Assembly (NCBI GenBank): GCA_002499185.1
Contig: DAKN01000078.1
Coordinates: forward strand, 1-17,092
DNA from: Candidatus Pacearchaeota archaeon UBA284
Lineage (GTDB): Archaea > Nanobdellota > Nanobdellia > Pacearchaeales > UBA284
Reading direction: 5' to 3'
Length of the DNA: 17,092 bases
Position 1 is the stretch's first letter. The number at the start of each line of letters is the position of its first letter. Positions 6,222 to 13,631 of this stretch are shown here, in pieces. The notes under the pieces were generated by a model, which was given only the letters and a program-made list of their open reading frames with translations, made no database searches and was not told the DNA's origin. Made by a program: the position numbers and the translations under genes.

Positions 6222-7781
6222 TTGGAAATATCCTTAGACAAATCGTTGTATGGCAAAGTAAAAGAGCATTCTTGGGAAGCAATAACATACATCATCAAGT
6301 ATTTTGGGTTCAATTCTACCAATATAATTTATGCCCATACACGACATAATGCAGAAAAATGGGCAAAAAAGATTGCAAATAATCTAGATAATGAATATAA
6401 AATAGATTCAGAAATAAATGAATTAGCCGAATATTTATCCAAAGACATACACCCTAATTACTCCCTTATTAGATGCCTTAAGCATAGAGTAGGTTTTCAT
6501 CATGGGTGCATGCCTGAAATAGCAAGAAATGAAGTAGAATATTTATTTAGACATGATAAAATCAAAAATTTAGTATGCACGCCTACTTTACTTGAAGGAG
6601 TGAATTTACCTGCTGAGAAAATATTTATTTTTAATCCTAAGAAAAATCGGGATGATTTAGAAGATTTTGAGTTTGGCAACCTTATTGGGCGGGTAGGTAG
6701 ATTAAGTTATAAACCGTATGGTTCAGTATTTTGTATTGAAATCGAAGAAGATTCTTGGGGTGAAAATAAGTTTGAATCTGATTATTTGAAAGAACTTGAA
6801 CCAGCAACTGTGAAAGCATTAGTTAAAGAAAAAGATATTCTATTCGACAATCTAAATAAAAAAACTATAGAAATATTACAAAATAAATCAATTAAAAGAG
6901 CTGTACCTTATACAATATCTTTACTTCGGCATAAATTTTTAAGATCTGAAGAAGAACTAAGAGCATATCTTCTTAAGAATCATTATACTGCTGAGGAAAT
7001 AGATTCTCTAATTTATAATCTAAGTAATACTATGAAAAACATTTCTATACCAAAAGAAATACTTCAACTTAATCCTACAATAGACCCATTACTACAAGAT
7101 GAATTATATTCCTCAATAAAGAAGAATATAGATGAGTGGATAATTACAAACATGAACGTTCAACAACGTATAAAAAATGAAAAAAATCTACCATTTAACG
7201 AAAAGGATTTCTATGGACAATTTGAAGAGATTTCATTGAAGCTAAATAATATATTTTGGATTGAAGATGAAATTAATTATAAGGTTAAGAGTCGCAGTGA
7301 TAGGTTAACTATTGATGCATGTATTTATTATGCAGTAACTTGGTTAAGAGAACATAGCTATAAGTATTTCGTTGATAACGAATTAAAAAATGCCAATAAT
7401 TACCGATCAGAAGATGAAATAGATAAGATTATAAGAACTGTAATGATTAGAATAAACGATGGCGTAAGATTTTATCTTGTAAAATATTTTAAACTTTGGT
7501 CAGATATTCTAACTTATATTATTTCAGAAGAGAATAAGAACGAAGCAGAATTATTGCGTTGCCTTTCTTTACCCCTTATGTTGGAGATGGGAAGTTATAA
7601 ACAAAAAACTTTAGATTTGATGGAAGAAGGTATTAGTAGGTCGATAGCTATAGAGATTTCTAAACTAATATCTTCTGAATATGAAGGATCAGTTACAGAA
7701 TGGCTTCAAAATAATTCCTCTTCCCTCTCCTCATTATCAAATTTATTTATTAGGAATCTAAAACGTCAACATTTAATATAA
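6222..7781 (+). CDS. hamB: HamB-like SF2 helicase of a Hachiman system, C-terminal part (frameshifted)
   Basis: This carries helicase domain 2 and the C-terminal region. IIYAHTRHNAEKWAKKI is the start of domain 2, motif V is VCTPTLLEGVNLPA (from about residue 118), and motif VI is LIGRVGRLSYKPYGSVF with the arginine pair in IGRVGR (155-160). About 320 helical residues follow with no recognised motif and probably contact HamA or DNA. The TTG at 6222 is not a convincing start. The frame is open from 6126, and this is best read as the continuation of the 5159 ORF after a one-base shift at the A8 run 6171-6178. The junction loses no helicase motif. If the frameshift is real and unrepaired, HamB would lack domain 2 and the system would be disabled. 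Confidence 0.85.
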   Translation: MEISLDKSLYGKVKEHSWEAITYIIKYFGFNSTNIIYAHTRHNAEKWAKKIANNLDNEYKIDSEINELAEYLSKDIHPNYSLIRCLKHRVGFHHGCMPEIARNEVEYLFRHDKIKNLVCTPTLLEGVNLPAEKIFIFNPKKNRDDLEDFEFGNLIGRVGRLSYKPYGSVFCIEIEEDSWGENKFESDYLKELEPATVKALVKEKDILFDNLNKKTIEILQNKSIKRAVPYTISLLRHKFLRSEEELRAYLLKNHYTAEEIDSLIYNLSNTMKNISIPKEILQLNPTIDPLLQDELYSSIKKNIDEWIITNMNVQQRIKNEKNLPFNEKDFYGQFEEISLKLNNIFWIEDEINYKVKSRSDRLTIDACIYYAVTWLREHSYKYFVDNELKNANNYRSEDEIDKIIRTVMIRINDGVRFYLVKYFKLWSDILTYIISEENKNEAELLRCLSLPLMLEMGSYKQKTLDLMEEGISRSIAIEISKLISSEYEGSVTEWLQNNSSSLSSLSNLFIRNLKRQHLI

Positions 7782-7908
7782 ATAATTATTTGCTTTTCAT
7801 TTGGTAGTCTTCTATCAAAATATGGGCCCTTTATATATAAAAAACACTTAATTTATTATAATAAATTATTAATTATAAGTAATTATTTATTTCATCTGGT
7901 GAGCGTGC

Positions 7909-8046
7909 ATGAAGGATTCTGATACAAAATCAAATCTTATCAAATACTATTATGAGAACAAGGAGTGGCTAGAGGAACTGTCCAGACATGGCGATCCTTA
8001 CATTAGGGCTATGGCCATCACTATTATCAAGAATGCTTTGGATTAA
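7909..8046 (+). CDS. Unknown 45 aa protein
   Basis: The ATG at 7909 has GGTG about 7 nt upstream (ctGGTGagcgtgcATG), the same kind of ribosome-binding site used at 344, 3307, 10585 and 14635. The product begins MKDSDTKSNLIKYYYENKEW and ends with DPYIRAMAITIIKNALD, a charged, helical, soluble peptide without a membrane segment. Its coding sequence is visibly less AT-rich than the neighbouring Hachiman genes. A TATA-like TTATATATAA at 7831-7840 may be the promoter with a leader of about 45 nt. The stop lies 18 nt from the convergent 424 aa gene. The function is unknown. Confidence 0.6.
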   Translation: MKDSDTKSNLIKYYYENKEWLEELSRHGDPYIRAMAITIIKNALD

Positions 8047-8064
8047 TAAATATCTAAAGATAGA

Positions 8065-9339
8065 TTAATCATTTTTTGTTAAATAATCTTCAATTAATTT
8101 TTTACCTTCTTGCTCTTCCATATCAAAATTAGATTTAATCAAAAAGAAATTAGAGTTTGGAGATTTAATAGTAAACGTATATATCAGTTCATTGAACATA
8201 TTTGCAAATAAATAAATAATATTAGAGAAATTATTTGGAATATCTTTTTCTTTATAGATTTTCATAAGAAAATCATATATTTCAAAATTAGTTGGAATTT
8301 GCCAACTTGACATTTGTGTTTCAATATTATTAATGAATTTATTTATGTCAAAATATCTAATGTCATTCGTAAAAAATACAATAGCAAATTTTTGAAATAG
8401 CTTACAATATTCACTGCCAAATATTTCTTCGTCATATTCAAGATTATATTCTTGGAAGATTTTACCTGAATAAATATCTTTTACTAAGTTTTGAGGGAAT
8501 ATCACTCCCTTGAAAGCGTATTTATCGGAAATTTTATATTCAGATGCTCGTTCATTAAGATAATTAGAATAAAATTCCTTTCTTTCTTTCAGACTTACTT
8601 GATGTTGAAATAGTTCTTCTGTAAATCCTATGAAGTCCATAAAAAAAACATCGACATCTTTATCTATTTCTTCAAGTTCAATATCCAAAGGCTTATTATC
8701 AAATATTTTCCGAAAAAGCTCCCTGTTTTTTAAGTCAAAATAAAATTCATTTATATTGTACCAATAACTGAATGAATAATCTGAATTTATAAACATAAAA
8801 CTGCATTTACTAATCTTTGAATTATTTATTTCTATGTAATTTTTTTGAGTGTATACAACATCGGCCATATATTTTTTCATTAAATCATTTAACTCATGTA
8901 CTTTCCTAAAGAATAATGCTTTATTTTGAAAAAATTCTACTAATTTATTATAACCTAAATCAGAATATTTATATTGACTTAGTTTGTTAATTTCTATCCA
9001 ATCTTCTATTTTAATAATTGGATCATAACCTTTATTAATAAAAAATTTATGACTTGATTTTAATAAATAAAAATATTTACAAAAGTCTTCATCCATATTT
9101 TTTATATGCTTGGGGATAGTACTCTTCTCTTTTTGAAATTCGCCATTTTCTAAAGAATATAAGATTTTGTTAAGCTTACTTTGCATTTTTTTGTCATGTT
9201 TATTAAAAAGTTCTTTTTCTTTTATATTCTCATGAGCTTTTGTGGGATATTTAAGTAGGGGTATATCTTTTATTACTTCTTTGATAGTTTCTTTTGATAG
9301 GTCTTTCGTTTTTTTTGTTATGTTTTTCTTCTTTACCAT
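8065..9339 (-). CDS. Unknown 424 aa protein in the defence block
   Basis: I do not recognise the family. The protein is soluble. It has a Lys-rich N-terminal 65 residues (VKKKNITKKTKDLSKETIKE), which may be disordered, followed by a mixed alpha/beta body rich in aromatic residues (SFMFINSDYSFSYWYNINEF; DVDVFFMDFIGFTEEL). I see no Walker, HTH or nuclease motif. The ATG at 9339 is preceded at 9364-9373 by a TATA-like TAAATATAAA on the minus strand, centred about 29 nt upstream and consistent with a leaderless transcript. Its very AT-rich codon use resembles the Hachiman genes, with which it converges across the 45 aa gene. A defence role is only guilt by association. Confidence 0.7.
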   Translation of the reverse strand: MVKKKNITKKTKDLSKETIKEVIKDIPLLKYPTKAHENIKEKELFNKHDKKMQSKLNKILYSLENGEFQKEKSTIPKHIKNMDEDFCKYFYLLKSSHKFFINKGYDPIIKIEDWIEINKLSQYKYSDLGYNKLVEFFQNKALFFRKVHELNDLMKKYMADVVYTQKNYIEINNSKISKCSFMFINSDYSFSYWYNINEFYFDLKNRELFRKIFDNKPLDIELEEIDKDVDVFFMDFIGFTEELFQHQVSLKERKEFYSNYLNERASEYKISDKYAFKGVIFPQNLVKDIYSGKIFQEYNLEYDEEIFGSEYCKLFQKFAIVFFTNDIRYFDINKFINNIETQMSSWQIPTNFEIYDFLMKIYKEKDIPNNFSNIIYLFANMFNELIYTFTIKSPNSNFFLIKSNFDMEEQEGKKLIEDYLTKND

Positions 9340-9692
9340 TTAGAATAAAAAACATTTTGTTACTTTATATTTATTACTATACTAGAGAAATTCTGTTTTT
9401 TCTTTTTGAATTAGTTTAGCATAATTAAAATTATAAGATTTGTGATATTGGTAAAATTAGAAATAACATAAATCCACCTAAGGGATTTCTAGTTAAAAAA
9501 GAGTCCCGGCGGCCGAATTTGAAATAGGAATTAGTGGATTTAAGGCTACAGTATTCAATCAGACTAGGTAGATTTGGTCACGTGCAATTCAATTGAGTAT
9601 TTTAATTCACAGGAGGAGTTAAGATAAGACCGTAAGAATAATCATATATTGTAAATCTTTAAGAGTAGCCTAATTCGATAAAATAGCACATT
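9340..9692. other. 353 nt gap with an imperfect inverted repeat and a short GC-rich core
   Basis: I see no convincing gene here. At the left end lies the promoter of the 424 aa gene. TAAATCCAC (9469-9477) pairs with GTGGATTTA (9534-9542); inside it TAA pairs with TTA, and ATTTC (9485-9489) pairs with GAAAT (9521-9525). The loop holds TCCCGGCGGCCG (9504-9515), strikingly GC-rich for this window. On the minus strand the core reads like a tRNA 3' end (TTCAAAT then GCCGGGAC and a T-run), but the T-stem does not pair. It may be a structured RNA, a terminator or an old attachment-site scar. Confidence 0.35.
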
Positions 9693-10211
9693 CTAGAGTA
9701 ATCTATTCCTCTTCCTTTCTTCTATTCTTCTCCTTATCTCCTCTGGTTCTACGACCTCTACTCTGAATGTATTTTTTTCTCTTTGTTGTGACTGTTTTTC
9801 GCAGAGTTCCAATAAAAATGCCCTTGATTCCCTTTCTAGAGGGTTTACTGCATTAAGATATCGTGGAATATCGGATGCCTTTATCTGTTCAGGTTTGAGA
9901 TTTTCAATTGCTTTTCCTACAACATCTAAGAATTTAGCTGCGGCCTCTGCGGTCTTTTTCTCATGCTCTATTATTGCTTCTTCTCGCTCTTTCATACGGA
10001 CTTGATTGAGATGTAGGTCATAGGCAGAGGCCCTCTCGACCCAGCTGTAATTGGCAGACCATCGGGATAGTAAGGATTTGTCTTTGTCTAGTTCTATTGC
10101 CAATTTTGATAGACTTCTTTTTGGCCCCATACCACAATAGAAGATGAACGCATCGTATGCTTTTGGACCCTCATTTTCAAGTCTATCCCAAGATTTATAC
10201 TCTTCGCTCAT
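9693..10211 (-). CDS. Phage small-terminase-like HTH protein (copy 2)
   Basis: This 172 aa protein is a clear paralogue of the one at 2255-2782. It shows GPKAYDAFIFYCGMGPKRS, then the HTH LSKLAIELDKDKSLLSRWS, then YSWVERASAYDLHLNQVRMKEREE. The middle is longer and helical (AEAAAKFLDVVGKAIENL), and the tail FRVEVVEPEEIRRRIEERK carries the same V-x-VV-x-x-E-x-IR pattern as copy 1. The N-terminal 60 residues are much more alike than the middle, as expected for a conserved DNA-binding head. The two copies share a strand and lie about 7 kb apart on either side of the defence genes. The start is supported by a TATA-like TATTTAAA (about 10234-10243) 22-31 nt upstream. No other packaging gene is visible. 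Confidence 0.75.
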   Translation of the reverse strand: MSEEYKSWDRLENEGPKAYDAFIFYCGMGPKRSLSKLAIELDKDKSLLSRWSANYSWVERASAYDLHLNQVRMKEREEAIIEHEKKTAEAAAKFLDVVGKAIENLKPEQIKASDIPRYLNAVNPLERESRAFLLELCEKQSQQREKNTFRVEVVEPEEIRRRIEERKRNRLL

Positions 10212-10298
10212 CGACCTTATCTATTGACGTTTCATTTAAATATCTTTTTGCAATCCAAAAATGGTAAAGAATTTATTTTGTCGATTAGGGTGGGGTAG

Positions 10299-10520
10299 TT
10301 AGGGAAAATATGGGGGTTTAGAAGAGTCGGTATTGTAGTTTTTTTCAGATTTTACCGGAAAATAAAAAATGAAGATGAAGCACTCACAATAGGATATAAC
10401 TACTACAAGTCCGGCGCGAGAATCTCTTTTATCATGGACTACCCATCAAAAAGCAGCTATGAATTTGACGAAAAACAATTAATACAGAAAATCAAGGAGA
10501 TGGAAAAGAGGGATAGATAA
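10299..10520 (+). pseudogene. 5'-truncated gene remnant
   Basis: The plus-strand frame is open from 10299 to the TAA at 10518-10520. Its second half reads as good protein: NEDEALTIGYNYYKSGARIS, FIMDYPSKSSYEFDEKQL, then IQKIKEMEKRDR. There is no ATG, GTG or TTG at a sensible position upstream, only a late ATG at 10434 that would leave 28 residues. The frame before about 10368 looks non-coding. This suggests the 3' end of a gene that lost its start, at the outer edge of the block bounded by the second small-terminase-like gene. I cannot name the family. Confidence 0.45.
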
Positions 10521-10584
10521 ATTCCAAGCAAGGTGTGATAAAAGATAAATAGAGGTAAATGGGAGAATTAATTGGTGAATCGTT

Positions 10585-10746
10585 ATGAAAGAACAAGATA
10601 TGCTGACAATTAAAGGATATATCAATCATATGGATAAAGAAATGAAAAAACAAGCCATGGATATAAAAAAAATCAATGGTCGATTAGATAATATTGAATC
10701 TGAAATTAAAAAATTAAAGCTACTAAAGTATATAGAGAAAAAATAA
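10585..10746 (+). CDS. Unknown 53 aa coiled-coil peptide
   Basis: The ATG at 10585 has GGTG about 9 nt upstream (attGGTGaatcgttATG). The product is a highly charged, all-helical peptide (NHMDKEMKKQAMDIKKINGR then LDNIESEIKKLKLLKYIEKK) with leucine, isoleucine and methionine spaced in a heptad-like way, so it may form a coiled coil. The stop codon is 7 nt from the end of the convergent 251 aa gene. It could be a small regulator or subunit; no family is recognised. Confidence 0.55.
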   Translation: MKEQDMLTIKGYINHMDKEMKKQAMDIKKINGRLDNIESEIKKLKLLKYIEKK

Positions 10747-10753
10747 ATTGACC

Positions 10754-11509
10754 TTATATTTTTTCCTCTACTGGGAAAAAAGAGAAACTAATTCTAGTAA
10801 TTTCAGGGCTTCTTGATGAAAGTAATACCTTACTTTTAATCAAAAAATTTTTAGTTAGTTCCCTATTAGATATATCTTTATACTTTATTTTTATTCGAAC
10901 TTGAGGTAACTTCTCAATAAGGCTCTCAAAAGAAGTATCTAAATCTAATGGAACTAAAGACCAATATATTCCATACAATGTAATAAAACTTGAAGGCATA
11001 GGAAATATTACTTCACTATTATTTTTTAAATAAACATAATTGAAAGTAGTATTTTTATCTTTAATAAGGAAAAATAATATTTCCCTTCCTTTGCCCGATT
11101 TACCTACGCTAATGATAAAGCCATTATCCCCTTCTTGTATTTCAAATATATTATTTTTATCTAATTCTTTTATTAGTTCTATATATTCCCCTACATTAAA
11201 AATAAATTCAACTTCAACATTTTTTGCCGTTCCTAATCCTATATTGTGGATTTCCAAATAATCATTTGAGTTATATTTGTCAGGCCCTTTCATAACTTCT
11301 TCTACTGAATCAAAGTGAGGATATGATAATGTGCATACATTAAAATATTTCTTAGAAATTTCAACATGAAATTCAATCATTTTTTCTTTAATCAGTAATT
11401 CAGGGACATACATACTCAATCTTTGAGCTCTAATTTCACGTAATGTCCAAATAAGTATCAAACTAGTAATAATATTAAAAACTAAAGCAATACTAGTTGC
11501 TAATTCCAT
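10754..11509 (-). CDS. Membrane-anchored protein of unknown function, 251 aa
   Basis: One N-terminal membrane segment (MELATSIALVFNIITSLILI, about residues 3-22) is followed by a basic linker REIRAQRLSMYVPEL. A soluble domain of about 200 residues comes next, containing YLEIHNIGLGTAKNVEVEFI, a pattern seen in beta-sandwich extracellular or periplasm-like modules. The positive charges after the membrane segment favour a cytoplasmic soluble domain, though this is only the usual positive-inside argument. The gene is divergent from the 349 aa gene, with 110 nt between starts, and both have an N-terminal membrane region and a soluble tail. TAAATATTTA at 11527-11536 is centred about 22 nt before the ATG at 11509, consistent with a leaderless start. 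The family is not recognised. Confidence 0.65.
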   Translation of the reverse strand: MELATSIALVFNIITSLILIWTLREIRAQRLSMYVPELLIKEKMIEFHVEISKKYFNVCTLSYPHFDSVEEVMKGPDKYNSNDYLEIHNIGLGTAKNVEVEFIFNVGEYIELIKELDKNNIFEIQEGDNGFIISVGKSGKGREILFFLIKDKNTTFNYVYLKNNSEVIFPMPSSFITLYGIYWSLVPLDLDTSFESLIEKLPQVRIKIKYKDISNRELTKNFLIKSKVLLSSRSPEITRISFSFFPVEEKI

Positions 11510-11525
11510 ATTTAAAAATTAAGGT

Positions 11526-11538
11526 ATAAATATTTAAA
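11526..11538 (-). promoter_or_regulatory. TATA box of the 251 aa membrane protein gene
   Basis: On the minus strand the region reads TTTAAATATTTAT, lying about 17-29 nt before the ATG at 11509. No ribosome-binding site follows. Confidence 0.45.
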
Positions 11539-11589
11539 GATATGTAAAATGAAAACAAAAATAATTTCTTTTATTACTCTGTGAATAAA

Positions 11590-11597
11590 GATATATA
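11590..11597 (+). promoter_or_regulatory. TATA box of the 349 aa membrane protein gene
   Basis: GATATATA is centred 26 nt before the ATG at 11620. Together with the minus-strand box at 11526-11538 it makes a compact divergent promoter region. Confidence 0.55.
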
Positions 11598-11619
11598 GGG
11601 GAAAAGTAAAGAAAGGGGC

Positions 11620-12669
11620 ATGACTACTCCTCTTGAAATTACAATGACTTATGAAGAAATGATTTCTCTGATTGTATTGTTTATTATAACAGTAGTCGTT
11701 GTTATCCTTATTATTTCATTTTTATGGACAATATCAAGGAAAGTAAGAAGAATAAAGACAAGTTATTATGACATCAAACAGAAAACTAGTATCCTATGGG
11801 AAAATAATTTGTATTTAATTAAACTTATTAGCTATTTTTTTATTATTTTAATTATTATAAAACTAGGGATGGACATTATTATTTCAAAAAATTCATTTTA
11901 TATTGATGCATTAACGGCTTTTGCTACCATCACTCTAGCAATTGTCACATATTATAGCGTTAGAAAAGCAAATCAAATGGCAAAACAAACTTATACCTCA
12001 AGACAGGGTGAATTAGAAGTCAAGATTCTACCTAAAATAAAGGGGCTAGCTGCAGACATAGACATGAATAATAATAAATTTTTCTTATTCTTGGAATATC
12101 TTGAGGGGCTAAGTGATTTTAAAATTGCTATTTTCGATGAAAATGGTAAAAAGATTGTGCCTTCCCAATTACCCTCCTACATTATAAACCAAAGTAAATT
12201 TATTGAACGAAGACTAGACAGTAGAGGAATAGAAGATACTTTATCAAAAGAAGATATGTGTATAGACTTTTTAGATTATGATAATGAGTATAGAAATACA
12301 ATTAGTGTATATATTCCTCTCAATTTAGAAATAAATGTTGTTTTTGTCCGTTTTGCATATGTAACTAAAATCCATAATTCAATTGTGGAGATATATAAAT
12401 TTGATAAAGAAAAAAGAGAATCTGGGCAAGGACCTCATTCTTTCATGTACGGTCAGATTCATTATAAAAAATATAGCTGGGAGGATAAGCCTTGGTATCC
12501 TTTAAGTAAATATAATACTTTTAAGGATTATGAAACAATACTAGATATCAAAAAACACGAAGAAGAATTAGATATAGTGGATCAGATAAAAGATTCATTC
12601 CGTGAATTTTTGAGCAAGCATAAAACTATTAATCGTATTTTCAATAGGCTAAAGAAAAATAAAAATTAA
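11620..12669 (+). CDS. Membrane protein of unknown function, 349 aa, three predicted TM segments
   Basis: Three hydrophobic segments are visible near residues 14-37, 65-87 and 95-113. After the third comes a basic linker (RKANQMAKQTYTSRQGELEV) and a soluble domain of roughly 220 residues rich in beta-strand sequence (NKFFLFLEYLEGLSDFKIAI; ISVYIPLNLEINVVFVRFAY). The C-terminus is a charged helix (KHEEELDIVDQIKDSFREFL then a Lys-rich tail). The last membrane segment plus an R-x-(S/Q) linker and beta-rich domain is the same plan as the divergent 251 aa neighbour. Both may therefore be related cargo, but I see no catalytic motif and cannot name a function. The start is fixed by a TATA box 26 nt upstream. 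Confidence 0.65.
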   Translation: MTTPLEITMTYEEMISLIVLFIITVVVVILIISFLWTISRKVRRIKTSYYDIKQKTSILWENNLYLIKLISYFFIILIIIKLGMDIIISKNSFYIDALTAFATITLAIVTYYSVRKANQMAKQTYTSRQGELEVKILPKIKGLAADIDMNNNKFFLFLEYLEGLSDFKIAIFDENGKKIVPSQLPSYIINQSKFIERRLDSRGIEDTLSKEDMCIDFLDYDNEYRNTISVYIPLNLEINVVFVRFAYVTKIHNSIVEIYKFDKEKRESGQGPHSFMYGQIHYKKYSWEDKPWYPLSKYNTFKDYETILDIKKHEEELDIVDQIKDSFREFLSKHKTINRIFNRLKKNKN

Positions 12670-12996
12670 TATTTTTTATATACTTTGATATGGCATAAAT
12701 CTATTTCTTTTCTTAGTCCTGATATTAGTTGGACTAATTTATTTGTATCCACCTCCAATTATTAAGCCTGGGTGATTCTATGAATATATTTTTTAATCGT
12801 TTAGCCTGCCCAAATCAGTTAAAAAATTGGATCTCTTGCCTCTTTTTCTTTGAAAATATCCAGATATAACAACATATATCCTGGGCGATACTATTCGAAT
12901 TCCCCATTTTAGCTCCTTAAATTTGCCAAAACTCAATTAAAATTTCCTTCATCACTCAATTTTAAAAAACACCAAAAATCTAAAAAAATCAGTTTT

Positions 12997-13044
12997 GTAA
13001 CAATATATATTATTTATAATATATGATTAAATAATTATTGCAAT
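12997..13044 (-). repeat. 48-bp dispersed repeat, copy A
   Basis: Read on the minus strand it aligns without gaps to five other copies in this window. It starts ATTGCAATAATTATTTAA, has AATAT at columns 34-38 and ends ATATTGTTAC. It lies about 140 nt upstream of the 13186 gene. Confidence 0.75.
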
Positions 13045-13068
13045 ATTTTTTAAGCTCAAAAATAGAAT

Positions 13069-13086
13069 TTGGTAACTAGTTACCAA
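13069..13086. promoter_or_regulatory. 18-bp perfect palindrome, operator-like
   Basis: TTGGTAACTAGTTACCAA is an uninterrupted 18-bp palindrome, 71 nt upstream of the TATA box (13157-13164) of the small membrane protein gene. It is a candidate binding site for a dimeric regulator. Confidence 0.5.
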
Positions 13087-13156
13087 GATTTGAATTTAAT
13101 GTATTAATATTCATTAAAATATTCTAGATTTGCTAATTAATCTAATAAACAAAAGA

Positions 13157-13164
13157 CTTAAATA
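13157..13164 (+). promoter_or_regulatory. TATA box of the small membrane protein gene at 13186
   Basis: CTTAAATA is centred about 26 nt before the ATG at 13186, identical in sequence and spacing to the box before the gene at 2982. Confidence 0.55.
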
Positions 13165-13185
13165 GTAATTATACATATAATTTAT

Positions 13186-13512
13186 ATGGCAAATCTGCCA
13201 ATAGTACTAATAATCATAGGCGCTCTTTTAGTAGGATTAGCGCTGTTTGTAGCATTTGCAAGTCCAAAAGGATCTTCCAATAAAGATAAAGGCAATATCC
13301 ATAAGAAAAGGGCGACTATCCAGTTCTTAATAGGGCTTTTATTGTCATTGCTAGGGGCTTTCTTGATGTTTAATGGTACTTTACTTGGTGAAAATACTGT
13401 ATCCATTGCGAGAGTGATTGGTATAATTGGGATTGCATTGATAGCAACCTCTTACACTACTCTGCCCTTCATGATGAACAGAGAAAATAAAAATAAGGAA
13501 GAATTGCAATAA
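13186..13512 (+). CDS. Small membrane protein, 108 aa, three predicted TM segments
   Basis: Hydrophobic segments lie at about residues 4-25 (LPIVLIIIGALLVGLALFVAF), 44-64 (IQFLIGLLLSLLGAFLMFNG) and 74-92 (IARVIGIIGIALIATSYTTL), with basic loops (SSNKDKGNIHKKRAT). No family is recognised. The mRNA is predicted to be leaderless from the TATA box. The final codons and stop (GAA TTG CAA TAA) lie inside repeat copy B at 13503-13560, and copy A lies upstream in the opposite direction. Outward-facing repeats thus flank the gene. The repeat may have supplied the current stop codon, which would mean the original C-terminus was different. Confidence 0.75.
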   Translation: MANLPIVLIIIGALLVGLALFVAFASPKGSSNKDKGNIHKKRATIQFLIGLLLSLLGAFLMFNGTLLGENTVSIARVIGIIGIALIATSYTTLPFMMNRENKNKEELQ

Positions 13513-13560
13513 TTATATAAAAATATATTTTATATAATATAAAAATGTAAAATAATTGCA
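13503..13560 (+). repeat. 48-bp dispersed repeat, copy B, extended to a 58-bp inverted repeat with copy C
   Basis: It starts ATTGCAATAATTATATAA and includes the stop codon of the preceding gene. Over 58 nt it matches the minus strand of 14797-14854 with two mismatches, so B and C form a near-perfect inverted repeat about 1.2 kb apart. Confidence 0.85.
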
Positions 13561-13631
13561 TTAATAGTTATTGCAAATATTATTCAAAACAATATGATTA
13601 ATAATATAATAATGAAAATTTATTGCAAAAA

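Larger units (their letters stand above)
12670..13185. other. Intergenic region with a 48-bp repeat copy and a palindrome
   Basis: I find no gene in these 516 nt. The first 300 nt are AT-rich without clear structure. The rest holds repeat copy A (12997-13044), an 18-bp perfect palindrome (13069-13086) and the promoter of the 13186 gene. Confidence 0.5.

Noticed and set aside
6222..7781. Independent helicase gene starting at TTG 6222
   Set aside because: There is no promoter or ribosome-binding site, the frame is open well before it, and it supplies exactly the missing second half of the upstream helicase.
9501..9522. Possible tRNA gene on the minus strand (TTCAAAT then GCCGGGAC)
   Set aside because: The T-stem does not pair, position 61 is not C, and no D-arm, anticodon arm or 5' acceptor strand is found upstream. 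It is kept only as a possible scar.
2255..10211. Complete prophage
   Set aside because: Only small-terminase-like HTH genes are present; there is no large terminase, portal, capsid, tail or integrase gene.
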